Shown here one piece after another: positions 16,145 to 24,160 of a stretch of DNA of 34,704 bases. How positions within the stretch are numbered: the stretch's first letter is position 1; each line of letters begins with the position of its first letter. The stretch comes from Oscillospiraceae bacterium (GTDB lineage Bacteria > Bacillota > Clostridia > Oscillospirales > Oscillospiraceae), in the NCBI GenBank assembly GCA_031270395.1, contig JAISXU010000077.1:1-34704 (forward strand), in the 5' to 3' direction. Position numbers and translations under genes: made by a program. The notes under the pieces were generated by a model, which had not been told where the DNA came from, searched no databases, and saw nothing but the letters and a program-made list of their open reading frames with translations.

Positions 16145-16255
16145 ATCCGCAGTACGGATATTCTACAGTGCTGTCCCCATCGGCTCGCCGCTTCGCGGCA
16201 ACCGCCGAGGGACGACATATTCTACCATTCGCCGCTTCGCGGCAAACGGCAGAAT
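16138..16255. repeat. Structured repeat, copy D
   Basis: Hairpin 1 is GTAGAATATCCG with its complement (16138-16166). The core 16171-16219 is nearly identical to the other copies. Hairpin 3 (16219-16255) is imperfect: outer arms ATTCTACC and GGCAGAAT enclose GCCGC-TTC-GCGGC. A partial next hairpin (AATATCCGC-GAC-GCGGA) follows to about 16270, like the start of another unit. Confidence 0.88.
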
Positions 16256-16324
16256 ATCCGCGACGCGGACGGCAGTACACGTTAACGGATACGTTCGCGG
16301 GAGGCTTTCGGGACTCCGCCCTCA

Positions 16325-16546
16325 TGGAAAACCCGACAGAGAACACGCGCCGCAGGCTGAGAGCGCGCGAAGGGCGAGTAGCGGGCAGGGGAACGCTCGG
16401 GAGCGCGGGATCACAAGTGAATATTTTGAGCGGGCGCGTCTATCGTGCCAACGCGGGTGGCACCGCGGGCTGTTTTGCGGCTGTTTTGCTGCTTTTGGCC
16501 CGTCCCGGGAATTATTATTGTGATAATTCCCGTTTTCCGTTTTTTG
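16325..16546 (+). ncRNA. T-box leader of aspS-gatCAB, specifier AAC (Asn)
   Basis: The T-box sequence GGGTGGCACCGCGG lies at 16455-16468 and Stem I features ACAGAGAA and GGCTGAGAGC upstream. An intrinsic terminator follows: CGGGAATTAT (16506-16515) pairs with ATAATTCCCG (16523-16532) before a T-rich tract to 16546. Aligning Stem I with the Trp T-box in this window places AAC (16392-16394) opposite its UGG: both are followed by GC, four bases and GAG. AAC is an Asn codon; GAA (Glu) overlaps it by two bases. Uncharged tRNA(Asn) should favour antitermination and expression of the downstream genes. Ends of Stem I are approximate. Confidence 0.85.
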
Positions 16547-16584
16547 GGGCAAACGGGACGACTATGAGAGGATTTGATGTCTTT

Positions 16585-18312
16585 ATGTACAGAACACATT
16601 TGTGCGGCGAGCTCCGTCAGGCCGACATAGGCCGCGAGGTGCGGCTGTCGGGCTGGGTCGAGTCCATACGCGATCACGGCGGCGTGAAATTCATGGACCT
16701 GCGCGACGGCTCCGGCGTCACGCAGATAGTGCTGCACGACGACGCTATGCTGCGCGGCGTAAACCGCGAGGCCGTCGTTTCCGTGGCGGGTTCCGTGCGG
16801 GCGCGCTCGGAGGATACGGTCAATCCAAAGCGGTATACGGGCTATATCGAGGTGTACGCGGACTCGCTTGATTTGCTTGGCGCCTGCCGGAACATGCTTC
16901 CGTTTGAGATCGCCGAGTCGCGCCAGACGCGCGAGGACGTGCGGCTGAAGTACCGCTATCTCGATCTGCGAAACCCGGAGATACGCCGAAACATCGAGCT
17001 GCGCGCGCGCGTCGTCAGCTTTCTGCGCGCGCGTATGGAGAGGCTCGGATTTTTGGAGATACAGACGCCGATCCTTACGGCGTCGTCGCCGGAGGGCGCG
17101 CGCGACTACCTCGTGCCGAGCCGGAAGCACAGCGGCAGGTTCTACGCGCTTCCGCAGGCGCCGCAGCAGTTCAAGCAGTTGCTCATGGTCGCCGGATTTG
17201 ACAAATATTACCAGATAGCGCCGTGCTTTCGCGATGAGGACGCGCGCGGCGACAGGTCGCCGGGCGAATTTTATCAGCTCGACTTTGAGATGGCCTTCGC
17301 GGAGCAGGAGGACGTGCTCCGCGTCGCGGAGGAGGTGCTGTTCGGGGTGTTCAGACAGTTCGGCGAAAAACGGCCCGCCTCGCCGCCGTTCCCGCGCATA
17401 CCGTACGCCGACGCGATGCTGCGGTACGGGACCGACAAGCCGGATTTGAGGAATCCGCTCGTCATACGCGACCTGACCGGCTTTTTTTCAGACGTCGAGT
17501 TTCCGCTTTTCAAGGGGAAGCCGGTGCGCGGCATAACCGCCGACTGCTCCGGCAGGCCGCGCAGCTTTTTTGACGCCTCTCTTAAATACGCGCTCGACGT
17601 CGGGATGAAGGGCCTCGGCTATGTGACGCTCAGCGACGGGCAATTAAAAGGGCCAATCGGCAAATTCCTGACGGACGACAAGCGGCGGACACTCATAGAG
17701 GAACAGGAATTGCGCGAGGGCGAGACGCTTTTCTTTATCTGTGACGCGCCGGGCGACGTGGACAGATTTTCGGGCGAAATACGGACGTGGCTCGGCGAGA
17801 AGCTCGGCTTGATCGACGAAAGCCGGTACGCCTTTTGCTTCATAGTCGATTTCCCCATGTTCGGATGGAACCCGGAGACGGGCGGATATGAGTTCACGCA
17901 CAACCCGTTCTCAATGCCGCAGGGGGGGCTGGACGCCCTGAACGGCGAGAACCCGGAGCGTATTCTCGCGTGGCAGTACGACGTCGTGTGCAACGGCGTG
18001 GAGCTCTCGTCGGGCGCGGTGCGCAACCACAGCCCCGAAATTATGAAGCGAGCCTTTGAGCTTGCCGGCTACTCGGAGGAGGAGCTTGAACAGAAATTCG
18101 GCGCCATGTACACGGCGTTTCAATATGGCGCGCCGCCCCACGCCGGAATGGCGCCGGGCATAGATCGCATGATAATGCTGCTCGCCGGCGAGGATGCGAT
18201 ACGCGACGTGATAGCCTTCCCGCTGAACGGAAACGCGCAGGACCTCATGCTCGGCGCCCCCGGAGAGGTGACGGCGCGGCAACTGCGGGAAGCCAATATC
18301 AGAGTTCTCTGA
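16585..18312 (+). CDS. aspS: Aspartyl-tRNA synthetase, probably non-discriminating
   Basis: A 575-residue class II synthetase that charges tRNA(Asp) and probably tRNA(Asn) with aspartate. Domains: N-terminal OB fold (1-~105), catalytic core with inserted GAD domain (~300-420), and C-terminal motif 3. Visible landmarks are GWVESIRDHGGVKFMDLRDG, SSPEGARDYLVPSR, QAPQQFKQLLMVAGFDKYYQ, CFRDEDARGDRSPGEFYQLD and GMAPGIDRM. The His in RDHGG is the residue associated with relaxed tRNA specificity in bacterial AspRS. MYRTHLCGEL is the usual N-terminus, so ATG 16585 is chosen, though its nearest Shine-Dalgarno-like AGAGG is 13 bases away and ATG 16564 is possible. The gene heads the gatCAB operon. Confidence 0.96.
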   Translation: MYRTHLCGELRQADIGREVRLSGWVESIRDHGGVKFMDLRDGSGVTQIVLHDDAMLRGVNREAVVSVAGSVRARSEDTVNPKRYTGYIEVYADSLDLLGACRNMLPFEIAESRQTREDVRLKYRYLDLRNPEIRRNIELRARVVSFLRARMERLGFLEIQTPILTASSPEGARDYLVPSRKHSGRFYALPQAPQQFKQLLMVAGFDKYYQIAPCFRDEDARGDRSPGEFYQLDFEMAFAEQEDVLRVAEEVLFGVFRQFGEKRPASPPFPRIPYADAMLRYGTDKPDLRNPLVIRDLTGFFSDVEFPLFKGKPVRGITADCSGRPRSFFDASLKYALDVGMKGLGYVTLSDGQLKGPIGKFLTDDKRRTLIEEQELREGETLFFICDAPGDVDRFSGEIRTWLGEKLGLIDESRYAFCFIVDFPMFGWNPETGGYEFTHNPFSMPQGGLDALNGENPERILAWQYDVVCNGVELSSGAVRNHSPEIMKRAFELAGYSEEELEQKFGAMYTAFQYGAPPHAGMAPGIDRMIMLLAGEDAIRDVIAFPLNGNAQDLMLGAPGEVTARQLREANIRVL

Positions 18313-18359
18313 GGGACGACGGACAGGATTACGGGAATACGGGATTGCGGGGATGGTTT

Positions 18360-18647
18360 ATGATAACTTATGACGAGCTCAGGAAGATAGCGGCGCTGGC
18401 CAAGCTGTCGCTTGACGGGGAGGACATGGCGGCGCTGGCGGCGGACGTCGGCGAAATAATCGAATTCGCCGAAGCGGTCGCCGGCGCCGATATACCCGAC
18501 GCCGAATCGGTGGGAACGGGGGAGACGTACCCCCTGCGCGAGGATGTTCCCGGGCTGTCGGCGCCGAGAGACGACATCCTCCGCAACGCGGCGCAGAGCA
18601 GCGGCGGATACTTTGTCGCGGGCAAAACGGGGAGGCGGCTGACATGA
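18360..18647 (+). CDS. gatC: Asp/Glu-tRNA amidotransferase subunit C
   Basis: A 95-residue small subunit that holds GatA and GatB together. The helical N-terminus ITYDELRKIAALAKLSL and the later YPLREDVPG and GYFVAGK are family hallmarks. ATG 18360 follows GCGGGGATGG; an in-frame TTG at 18345 is an alternative. The last codon overlaps the gatA start (ATGA at 18644), indicating coupling. Confidence 0.93.
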   Translation: MITYDELRKIAALAKLSLDGEDMAALAADVGEIIEFAEAVAGADIPDAESVGTGETYPLREDVPGLSAPRDDILRNAAQSSGGYFVAGKTGRRLT

Positions 18648-20101
18648 ACCTTAACGGTATCCGGGAGACGTCCGGGGCGCTGCGCTCGGGCAAAATCTCG
18701 TGTGTGGAGCTCGCGCGCGCGTACCTGGACGCCGCGGAACGGCGCAACGCGGAGCTGCGGGCGTTCGTGTCGCTGACGGAGGAGACGGCGCTCGCGCAGG
18801 CGGCGGCGGCGGACGAGCGTCTGCGCGGGGGAGGGGAGAGCTCCGAACTGCTGGGCGTGCCGTTTGTTCTGAAGGACAATATTTCCACGGCGGGACTGCG
18901 TACGACGTGCGCGTCGCGTATGCTGGAAAATTATGTACCCATATACGACGCCGCCGTCTGGGAGCTCCTGCGGGCGGAGGGCGCCGTGCTCATAGGCAAG
19001 GGCAACATGGACGAATTTGCGATGGGCTCGACGAACGAGACGTCGTATTTCGGAGGCGCCCGCAACCCGCGCGATACGTCGCGAGTGGCGGGAGGGAGCT
19101 CGGGCGGCGTCGCGGCGGCCGTCGCGGCCGGTCTCGCGGTGTACGGAATAGGCTCCGACACGGGCGGCAGCATACGCCAGCCGGCGTCGTTCTGCGGACT
19201 CGTGGGACTCAAGCCCACATATGGGGCGGTGAGCCGACGCGGGCTGATAGCGTACGCGTCGTCGCTCGACCAGATAGGCCCCATAACGAGAAGCGCGCGC
19301 GACGCCGCCGCGGTCTTCGACGCCATATGCCGCCGCGACGGGCTCGACATGACCTCGCGCGGGCGGGAGGGCGTATCGGGCTCGCTCACGGGCGGCGTCA
19401 AGGGACTGCGGATCGGGATAGCGCGCGAGTTTTTTGAAAATCTGCCGCCCGACATCGACGGCGCGGTGAAAAAAGCGGCCGGCCTGTTTGAGGACGCGGG
19501 CGCCGAGCTCGTGGAGGTGAGCTTTCCGCTCCTGAAATACAGTCTGCCGGCGTACTATATACTGGCGTGCGCGGAGGCGTCGTCGAACCTCGGCCGCTAC
19601 GACGGACTGCGATACGGTTACAGGACGGAGGAATATTCCGACCTCGACGAATTTATAAGGCGCACGCGCAGCGAGGGCTTCGGCGCGGAGGTCAGGCGGC
19701 GCATACTTCTGGGGACGTATGTGCTGTCCGCCGGATATTACGACGCGTACTATAACAAGGCCCAAAAGCTGCGCGCGGCCATAAAGAACGAATTTGCGGA
19801 AATATTTACGCGGTGCGACTGTCTGCTCACGCCAACCGTGCCCGTCACGGCGCTGCCGTCCGGCGGCGCTCTCAGTCCCGTGGAGACGTACCAGACGGAT
19901 ATATGCACCGTGCCCGTCAATATAGTGGGCGCGCCGGCCGTATCGGCGCCCTGCGGCTTTGACACGGACGGACTGCCCATAGGTATGCAGCTCATCGGGG
20001 ACGCGTTCCGTGAGGATATACTTCTCAACGCCGCGTTCGCCTTTGAGGAAATGACGGAGCGCAAATATCTGACGGACGCCGCTTTGGAGGTGATAGCGTG
20101 A
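18644..20101 (+). CDS. gatA: Asp/Glu-tRNA amidotransferase subunit A (amidase)
   Basis: A 485-residue glutaminase that releases ammonia for amidation of misacylated tRNA. The amidase-signature Ser-Ser-Lys triad is present: Lys77 in VLKDNIST, Ser152 in GGSSGG and Ser176 in GGSIRQPA, the same relative spacing as in characterised GatA. The C-terminal region PVNIVGAPAVSAPCGF and GLPIGMQLIGD is typical. It starts at ATG 18644 overlapping gatC, and its TGA overlaps the GTG of gatB. Confidence 0.97.
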   Translation: MNLNGIRETSGALRSGKISCVELARAYLDAAERRNAELRAFVSLTEETALAQAAAADERLRGGGESSELLGVPFVLKDNISTAGLRTTCASRMLENYVPIYDAAVWELLRAEGAVLIGKGNMDEFAMGSTNETSYFGGARNPRDTSRVAGGSSGGVAAAVAAGLAVYGIGSDTGGSIRQPASFCGLVGLKPTYGAVSRRGLIAYASSLDQIGPITRSARDAAAVFDAICRRDGLDMTSRGREGVSGSLTGGVKGLRIGIAREFFENLPPDIDGAVKKAAGLFEDAGAELVEVSFPLLKYSLPAYYILACAEASSNLGRYDGLRYGYRTEEYSDLDEFIRRTRSEGFGAEVRRRILLGTYVLSAGYYDAYYNKAQKLRAAIKNEFAEIFTRCDCLLTPTVPVTALPSGGALSPVETYQTDICTVPVNIVGAPAVSAPCGFDTDGLPIGMQLIGDAFREDILLNAAFAFEEMTERKYLTDAALEVIA

Positions 20102-21516
20102 AGTGGGAGAGCGTAATAGGACTTGAAACGCACGTGGAGCTGTCCACAAGGACAAAGATATTCTGCGGCTGCTCCACCGAATTCGGCGGCGAGCCGAATT
20201 CGCGGTGCTGCCCCGTGTGTACGGGACAGCCCGGCAGTCTGCCGTTTCTCAACAGAACCGCCGTGGAATACGCCGCTCTGGCGGGGCTGGCGCTCGGGTG
20301 CGAGATACACCCAAGGTCGATAATGGCCCGCAAGCATTACGTATATCCGGATCTGCCCAAGGCGTACCAGACCTCACAGTTCGACAAGCCGCTCTGCACA
20401 GGCGGCGGCGTGACGCTGTCGAACGGGCGGCGGATCAACCTCACGCGCATCCACATTGAGGAGGACGCGGGCAAGCTGGTACACACGGGCAGCGAGGTGA
20501 TGATCGACTACAACAGGGGCGGCGTCCCGCTTATCGAGATAGTGACGGAACCGGATTTCCGGAGCGCGGGCGAGGCTGTCGAGTATATGGAGCGGCTGCA
20601 GACCACGCTGCGCGCTATCGGGGTGTCGGACTGCCGTATGCAGGAGGGTTCCATGCGGTGCGACGTGAACGTCTCGCTGCGCGCTCCGGGCGACGCGGCG
20701 CTCGGAGTGCGCTCGGAGGTGAAAAACCTCAACTCGTTTACATCCGTGGCGGCCGCCATCGAATACGAATACGGCCGACAGGCGGAGCTTCTGGAGGCGG
20801 GGGCGCCCGTCGTGCAGGATACGAGGGCGTATGACGCGGACTCCGGCGTCACCGTCAGTATGCGCGACAAGGAGAACGCGGACGACTACCGGTACTTCCC
20901 GGAGCCGGACATCGTGCCGGTGGAGCTGACGCGCGGCGATATAGACAGGCTGCGCGGGAGCCTGCCGGAGCTGCCGGAGAGCAAGCTGCGGCGCTATACG
21001 GAGGCGCTCGGCGTGACGGAAGCCGACGCGCGCCTACTGACGAAATACAGGCCGGTTGCAGAGTATTTCGAGCGCGTCGCGGAGTCGTCCGGGAACGCCA
21101 GAATGGCGGCGTCGTTCATCGTGACGCAGATGTTCGCGCACATATCGACAGAAGCGGAGCGCGAGACTTGGTCGCCCAGAGCGGACGCGGAGGCGCTGGG
21201 CGAATTGCTCGGACTCGCGCAGAGCGGGAAGATCAGCCACAATATCGCAAAGCGCGTTTACGCGCAAATGGCCGAGAGCGGCGGACGCGCGCAGGACTAT
21301 CTGTCAGCCGCCGATATGGAGGGCGTGGGCGGCGAGGAGCTCGGACGCCTCTGCCGTCAGGCGATCGAAGAAAATCCGAAGCCCGCCGCCGACTTTCTCG
21401 CCGGACGCGAAAAGGCGCTGCAGTCGCTAGTCGGCGCCGTCATGCGCCTGACGCGCGGACGCGCCGACGCGAAGGCCGCCGAGGCGGAGCTGCGGCGCAT
21501 ACTGTCGGACGCCTGA
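20098..21516 (+). CDS. gatB: Asp/Glu-tRNA amidotransferase subunit B
   Basis: A 472-residue subunit that activates the carboxylate of Asp-tRNA(Asn) or Glu-tRNA(Gln) and transfers ammonia. The cradle domain shows IGLETHVELST, the zinc cysteines in FCGCS and CCPVCTG, RKHYVYPDLPKAYQ and MRCDVNVSLR; the C-terminal helical and YqeY-like tail (~330-472) binds tRNA. GTG 20098 overlaps the gatA stop. Last gene of the operon. With an AAC-specific T-box and the AspRS type, Asn-tRNA(Asn) formation is its likely key task here, although it may also make Gln-tRNA(Gln). Confidence 0.97.
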   Translation: MKWESVIGLETHVELSTRTKIFCGCSTEFGGEPNSRCCPVCTGQPGSLPFLNRTAVEYAALAGLALGCEIHPRSIMARKHYVYPDLPKAYQTSQFDKPLCTGGGVTLSNGRRINLTRIHIEEDAGKLVHTGSEVMIDYNRGGVPLIEIVTEPDFRSAGEAVEYMERLQTTLRAIGVSDCRMQEGSMRCDVNVSLRAPGDAALGVRSEVKNLNSFTSVAAAIEYEYGRQAELLEAGAPVVQDTRAYDADSGVTVSMRDKENADDYRYFPEPDIVPVELTRGDIDRLRGSLPELPESKLRRYTEALGVTEADARLLTKYRPVAEYFERVAESSGNARMAASFIVTQMFAHISTEAERETWSPRADAEALGELLGLAQSGKISHNIAKRVYAQMAESGGRAQDYLSAADMEGVGGEELGRLCRQAIEENPKPAADFLAGREKALQSLVGAVMRLTRGRADAKAAEAELRRILSDA

Positions 21517-21756
21517 TGGCGCCCTAACACAGGCAAAAATGGAAAACCGCAGAACTCGGTGCAATAATGCAAAAAGTCGTTTCGATATTACCAACAATTT
21601 TAGGAAAAGAGCGCGGCGCACGAACCATCCCGGGGTTTTGCTCCCCTAATATGGTTCACATCATTGACAAACGCGCAAATGCGTAAAAATGCCCTCCCAA
21701 ATGCCGCCCTCCACGCCCCCCTCCACATGAAAACGAAATGATTCTCAATTTTCCTA
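21517..21756. other. Intergenic region between gatB and the trp promoter, with one hairpin
   Basis: No gene is visible in these ~240 bases. One dyad, GAACCAT (21622-21628) with ATGGTTC (21651-21657), encloses CGGGG-TTTTGCT-CCCC; it has no following T-run and may be a weak 3' structure of the gat operon. The remainder is AT-richer sequence without recognised motifs, including a lone TTGACA at about 21664. Confidence 0.4.
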
Positions 21757-21785
21757 TTGACAAACCAAAAAACAACTGCTAGAAT
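21757..21785 (+). promoter_or_regulatory. Promoter of the trp operon
   Basis: TTGACA (21757-21762) and TAGAAT (21780-21785) with an ideal 17-base spacer. It lies about 300 bases before trpE, leaving room for the T-box leader. Confidence 0.8.
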
Positions 21786-21791
21786 GCGTTT

Positions 21792-22056
21792 ACAACTTAA
21801 TCAAACCGTTGAAGCGGAAGTAAAAACGCAGTGTGCATTCACAGAGAGCCGGGGGAGCTGAGAGCCGGTAAGACGCAGCGCGTTAAATGGGCCGCTGAGG
21901 GCGCGGTCAAATGCCGCGACGTACCGCATGCGTCAGTTGCGGGGAATATGTCTGTATTCCATGAGAGAGCGCGGGTAACTCCCGCGAAGCAAGGTGGCAC
22001 CGCGGGTTATTAACGGCCCGTCCTTGACAATTATTTTTGTCGGGGACGGGCTTTTT
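21792..22056 (+). ncRNA. T-box leader of trpEGDC, specifier UGG (Trp)
   Basis: A tRNA(Trp)-sensing transcription attenuator. Stem I begins with ACAGAGAGCCGG and GCTGAGAGCCGG; the specifier TGG at 21888-21890 precedes GCCGCTGAG. The T-box AAGGTGGCACCGCGGG is at 21991-22006. The terminator GCCCGTCC (22016-22023) pairs with GGACGGGC (22044-22051), extended by GACA/TGTC, and is followed by TTTTT to 22056. Uncharged tRNA(Trp) would pair through the T-box bulge and prevent termination, switching on trp genes when tryptophan is scarce. The 5' end is inferred from the promoter. Confidence 0.93.
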
Positions 22057-22085
22057 GACGTCCCCGGAAAGGGGAGTTTTAGACA

Positions 22086-23576
22086 ATGGTAAGACCCACA
22101 TTGGACAAGGCGCGCGACGTGTCGCGAGGCTTCACGCACATTCCCATAGCGACGGAGCTGTTCGCCGATATGTGTACGCCCGTCGAGGCGCTCCTTGCCG
22201 CGCGAGCCGCGGGGAGGGAATGCTGCCTGCTCGAAAGCGCGCCGGGCGGCGAGAGCTGGGGACGGTACACGTTCCTGTGCTTTGATCCCGAGGCGGAGAT
22301 ACGCGGTGACGCGGACGGCGTAACGGTGTCCGACAAAAGCGGGCAAAGGACGCTGCCGGGCGATACGCGCGAGGCGCTCCGCTCCGTCCTCGCGGATTTC
22401 CGGAGCCCGAGGCTCGGTTGGCTGCCGCCGTTTACGGGGGGATTCGTCGGGTATTTCGCGTATGAGTACATAGGCAGGGTGGAGCGCTCGCTGAGACTGT
22501 CCGCGCGCGACGACGTCGGGTATCACGATTTCCGGCTCATGCTGTTCAAGAAGGTGATAGCGTTCGACAGCTTCCGGCAGAAGATTTATCTCATCGTGAA
22601 TATCCGAGCCGATTCGCTCGAGACGGAATACGCCGAGGGCGCGGCCCGACTGGCGGAGATTGAGCACATGCTATTACACCGGGCAGACTTCGTGTCAAAA
22701 ATCGCGCCGGACAATTATTTTGCGTGCGGAGCATCATTTATCGGCGTGGGTGGCTTTGAGGCGTCGCTTTCCAAAGACGCGTTCTGCGAGGCGGTCGAGC
22801 GCGTGAAAAAGCATATATTCGAGGGCGATATATTCCAGTGCGTGCCGTCCGTGCGGCTGCGCGCGCCATACGGCGACGATCTGCTGGACGCCTACCGCGT
22901 TTTACGCACGACGAACCCTTCGCCGTACATGTTCTATATCCGCTTCGGGGATATGCAGCTATGCGGGGCGTCTCCCGAGACGCTCGTATCGCTGCATGGC
23001 GACGAGGTGGCGACGTATCCGCTCGCCGGGACGTGCCGCCGCAGCGCGGACGATGCCGAGACGGACGCGCTCATCGAGGCCATGCTGCAAGACGAGAAGG
23101 AACTCGCAGAACACGATATGCTTGTAGACCTCGGGCGCAACGACATTGGGAAGATATGCCGGTTCGGAAGCGTGCGCGTGCCGGAGTACCGCGGCGTCAA
23201 GAAGCTCTCGCACGTCTGCCATATCGCGTCAAAGGTTACAGGGACGCTCCGGCCGGAGCTCGGAGCGCTTGACGTCATAGAGGCGGCGCTGCCCGCCGGC
23301 ACGCTCTCCGGAGCACCGAAAAAACGCGCCTGCGAGATAATCGACTCGCTCGAAACGCACAGGCGCGGCGTGTACGGCGGCGCGGTGGGCTATATCGACT
23401 TCACGGGCGATATGGACTTGTGCATCGGCATACGGATGGCGGCGCTGAAGGACGGATACGTCTACGTTCAGGCGGGCGCCGGGATAGTCGCCGACAGTGT
23501 GCCGGAAAAGGAGTACGACGAGTGCCTGCGCAAGGCGGGCGCGATGTTAGAGGCGATAGGGGGCGCGGCGGTATGA
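22086..23576 (+). CDS. trpE: Anthranilate synthase component I
   Basis: A 496-residue enzyme converting chorismate plus ammonia to anthranilate. The N-terminal LLESA motif (in CCLLESAPGGESWG) is the tryptophan feedback-inhibition site. The catalytic half contains YPLAGTCRR, DLGRNDIGK, GTLSGAPKKRA and VQAGAGIVADS. GGGGAG lies nine bases before ATG 22086, directly after the T-box terminator. It overlaps trpG by ATGA. Confidence 0.97.
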   Translation: MVRPTLDKARDVSRGFTHIPIATELFADMCTPVEALLAARAAGRECCLLESAPGGESWGRYTFLCFDPEAEIRGDADGVTVSDKSGQRTLPGDTREALRSVLADFRSPRLGWLPPFTGGFVGYFAYEYIGRVERSLRLSARDDVGYHDFRLMLFKKVIAFDSFRQKIYLIVNIRADSLETEYAEGAARLAEIEHMLLHRADFVSKIAPDNYFACGASFIGVGGFEASLSKDAFCEAVERVKKHIFEGDIFQCVPSVRLRAPYGDDLLDAYRVLRTTNPSPYMFYIRFGDMQLCGASPETLVSLHGDEVATYPLAGTCRRSADDAETDALIEAMLQDEKELAEHDMLVDLGRNDIGKICRFGSVRVPEYRGVKKLSHVCHIASKVTGTLRPELGALDVIEAALPAGTLSGAPKKRACEIIDSLETHRRGVYGGAVGYIDFTGDMDLCIGIRMAALKDGYVYVQAGAGIVADSVPEKEYDECLRKAGAMLEAIGGAAV

Positions 23577-24160
23577 TCCTGATAATCGACAATTACGACA
23601 GCTTCACGTTCAATCTCTACCAGCTCGCGGGGGTGATAGACCCCGAAATAAAGGTCGTCAGGAACGACGAGCTGACGACCGCGGAGATAGGCAAGCTGCG
23701 ACCATCGCACATTATAATCTCCCCGGGGCCGGGCAGACCGTCCGACGCCGGCGTGTGCGAGGATGTCATAACGGAGCTCGGCGGCACGCTCCCGATACTC
23801 GGCGTGTGTCTCGGACATCAGGCGATATGCGAAGCATTCGGCGCGGAGATAACGTACGCACGGCGCCTTATGCACGGCAAGACGAGTCATATCCACGTGG
23901 CAAACGGCAGTCCGATATTCCGCGGCCTGCCGCCCGTCATAGAGGCGGCGCGGTACCATTCGCTGGCAGCCGCGCGCGGGACGATCCCGGACGAGCTGCT
24001 GATAATAGCGGAGGACGACGCCGGCGAGGTGATGGGCGTTAAGCACAGGGAACGCGATATTTACGGCGTGCAGTTCCACCCGGAATCCATCCTCACCAAA
24101 AACGGCAGCATTATAATGGAGAATTTTCTATCGATCGGACGGGAGGCGGTTACGCTATGA
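23573..24160 (+). CDS. trpG: Anthranilate synthase component II (glutamine amidotransferase)
   Basis: A 195-residue class I glutamine amidotransferase supplying ammonia to TrpE. It starts MILIIDNYDSFTFNLYQ, has the nucleophile Cys79 in GVCLGHQ, and the His-Glu pair in VQFHPES. Such subunits can also serve PabB in folate synthesis; its position inside the trp operon makes TrpE the main partner. Both ends overlap neighbours by ATGA. Confidence 0.95.
   Translation: MILIIDNYDSFTFNLYQLAGVIDPEIKVVRNDELTTAEIGKLRPSHIIISPGPGRPSDAGVCEDVITELGGTLPILGVCLGHQAICEAFGAEITYARRLMHGKTSHIHVANGSPIFRGLPPVIEAARYHSLAAARGTIPDELLIIAEDDAGEVMGVKHRERDIYGVQFHPESILTKNGSIIMENFLSIGREAVTL

Noticed and set aside
16111..16584. 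N-terminal extension of aspS by 158 codons
   Set aside because: This stretch is the promoter, repeat copy D and T-box leader; the AspRS family N-terminus begins at ATG 16585.
18368..20155. 595-codon open frame on the minus strand opposite gatC-gatA
   Set aside because: It is antisense to two fully convincing genes, is rich in Arg/His/Ala from GC-rich complementary codons, and shows no domain motifs.
21622..21657. Intrinsic terminator for gatB
   Set aside because: A dyad exists but no U-tract follows and it lies over 100 bases after the stop, so it is reported only as a hairpin in the intergenic region.
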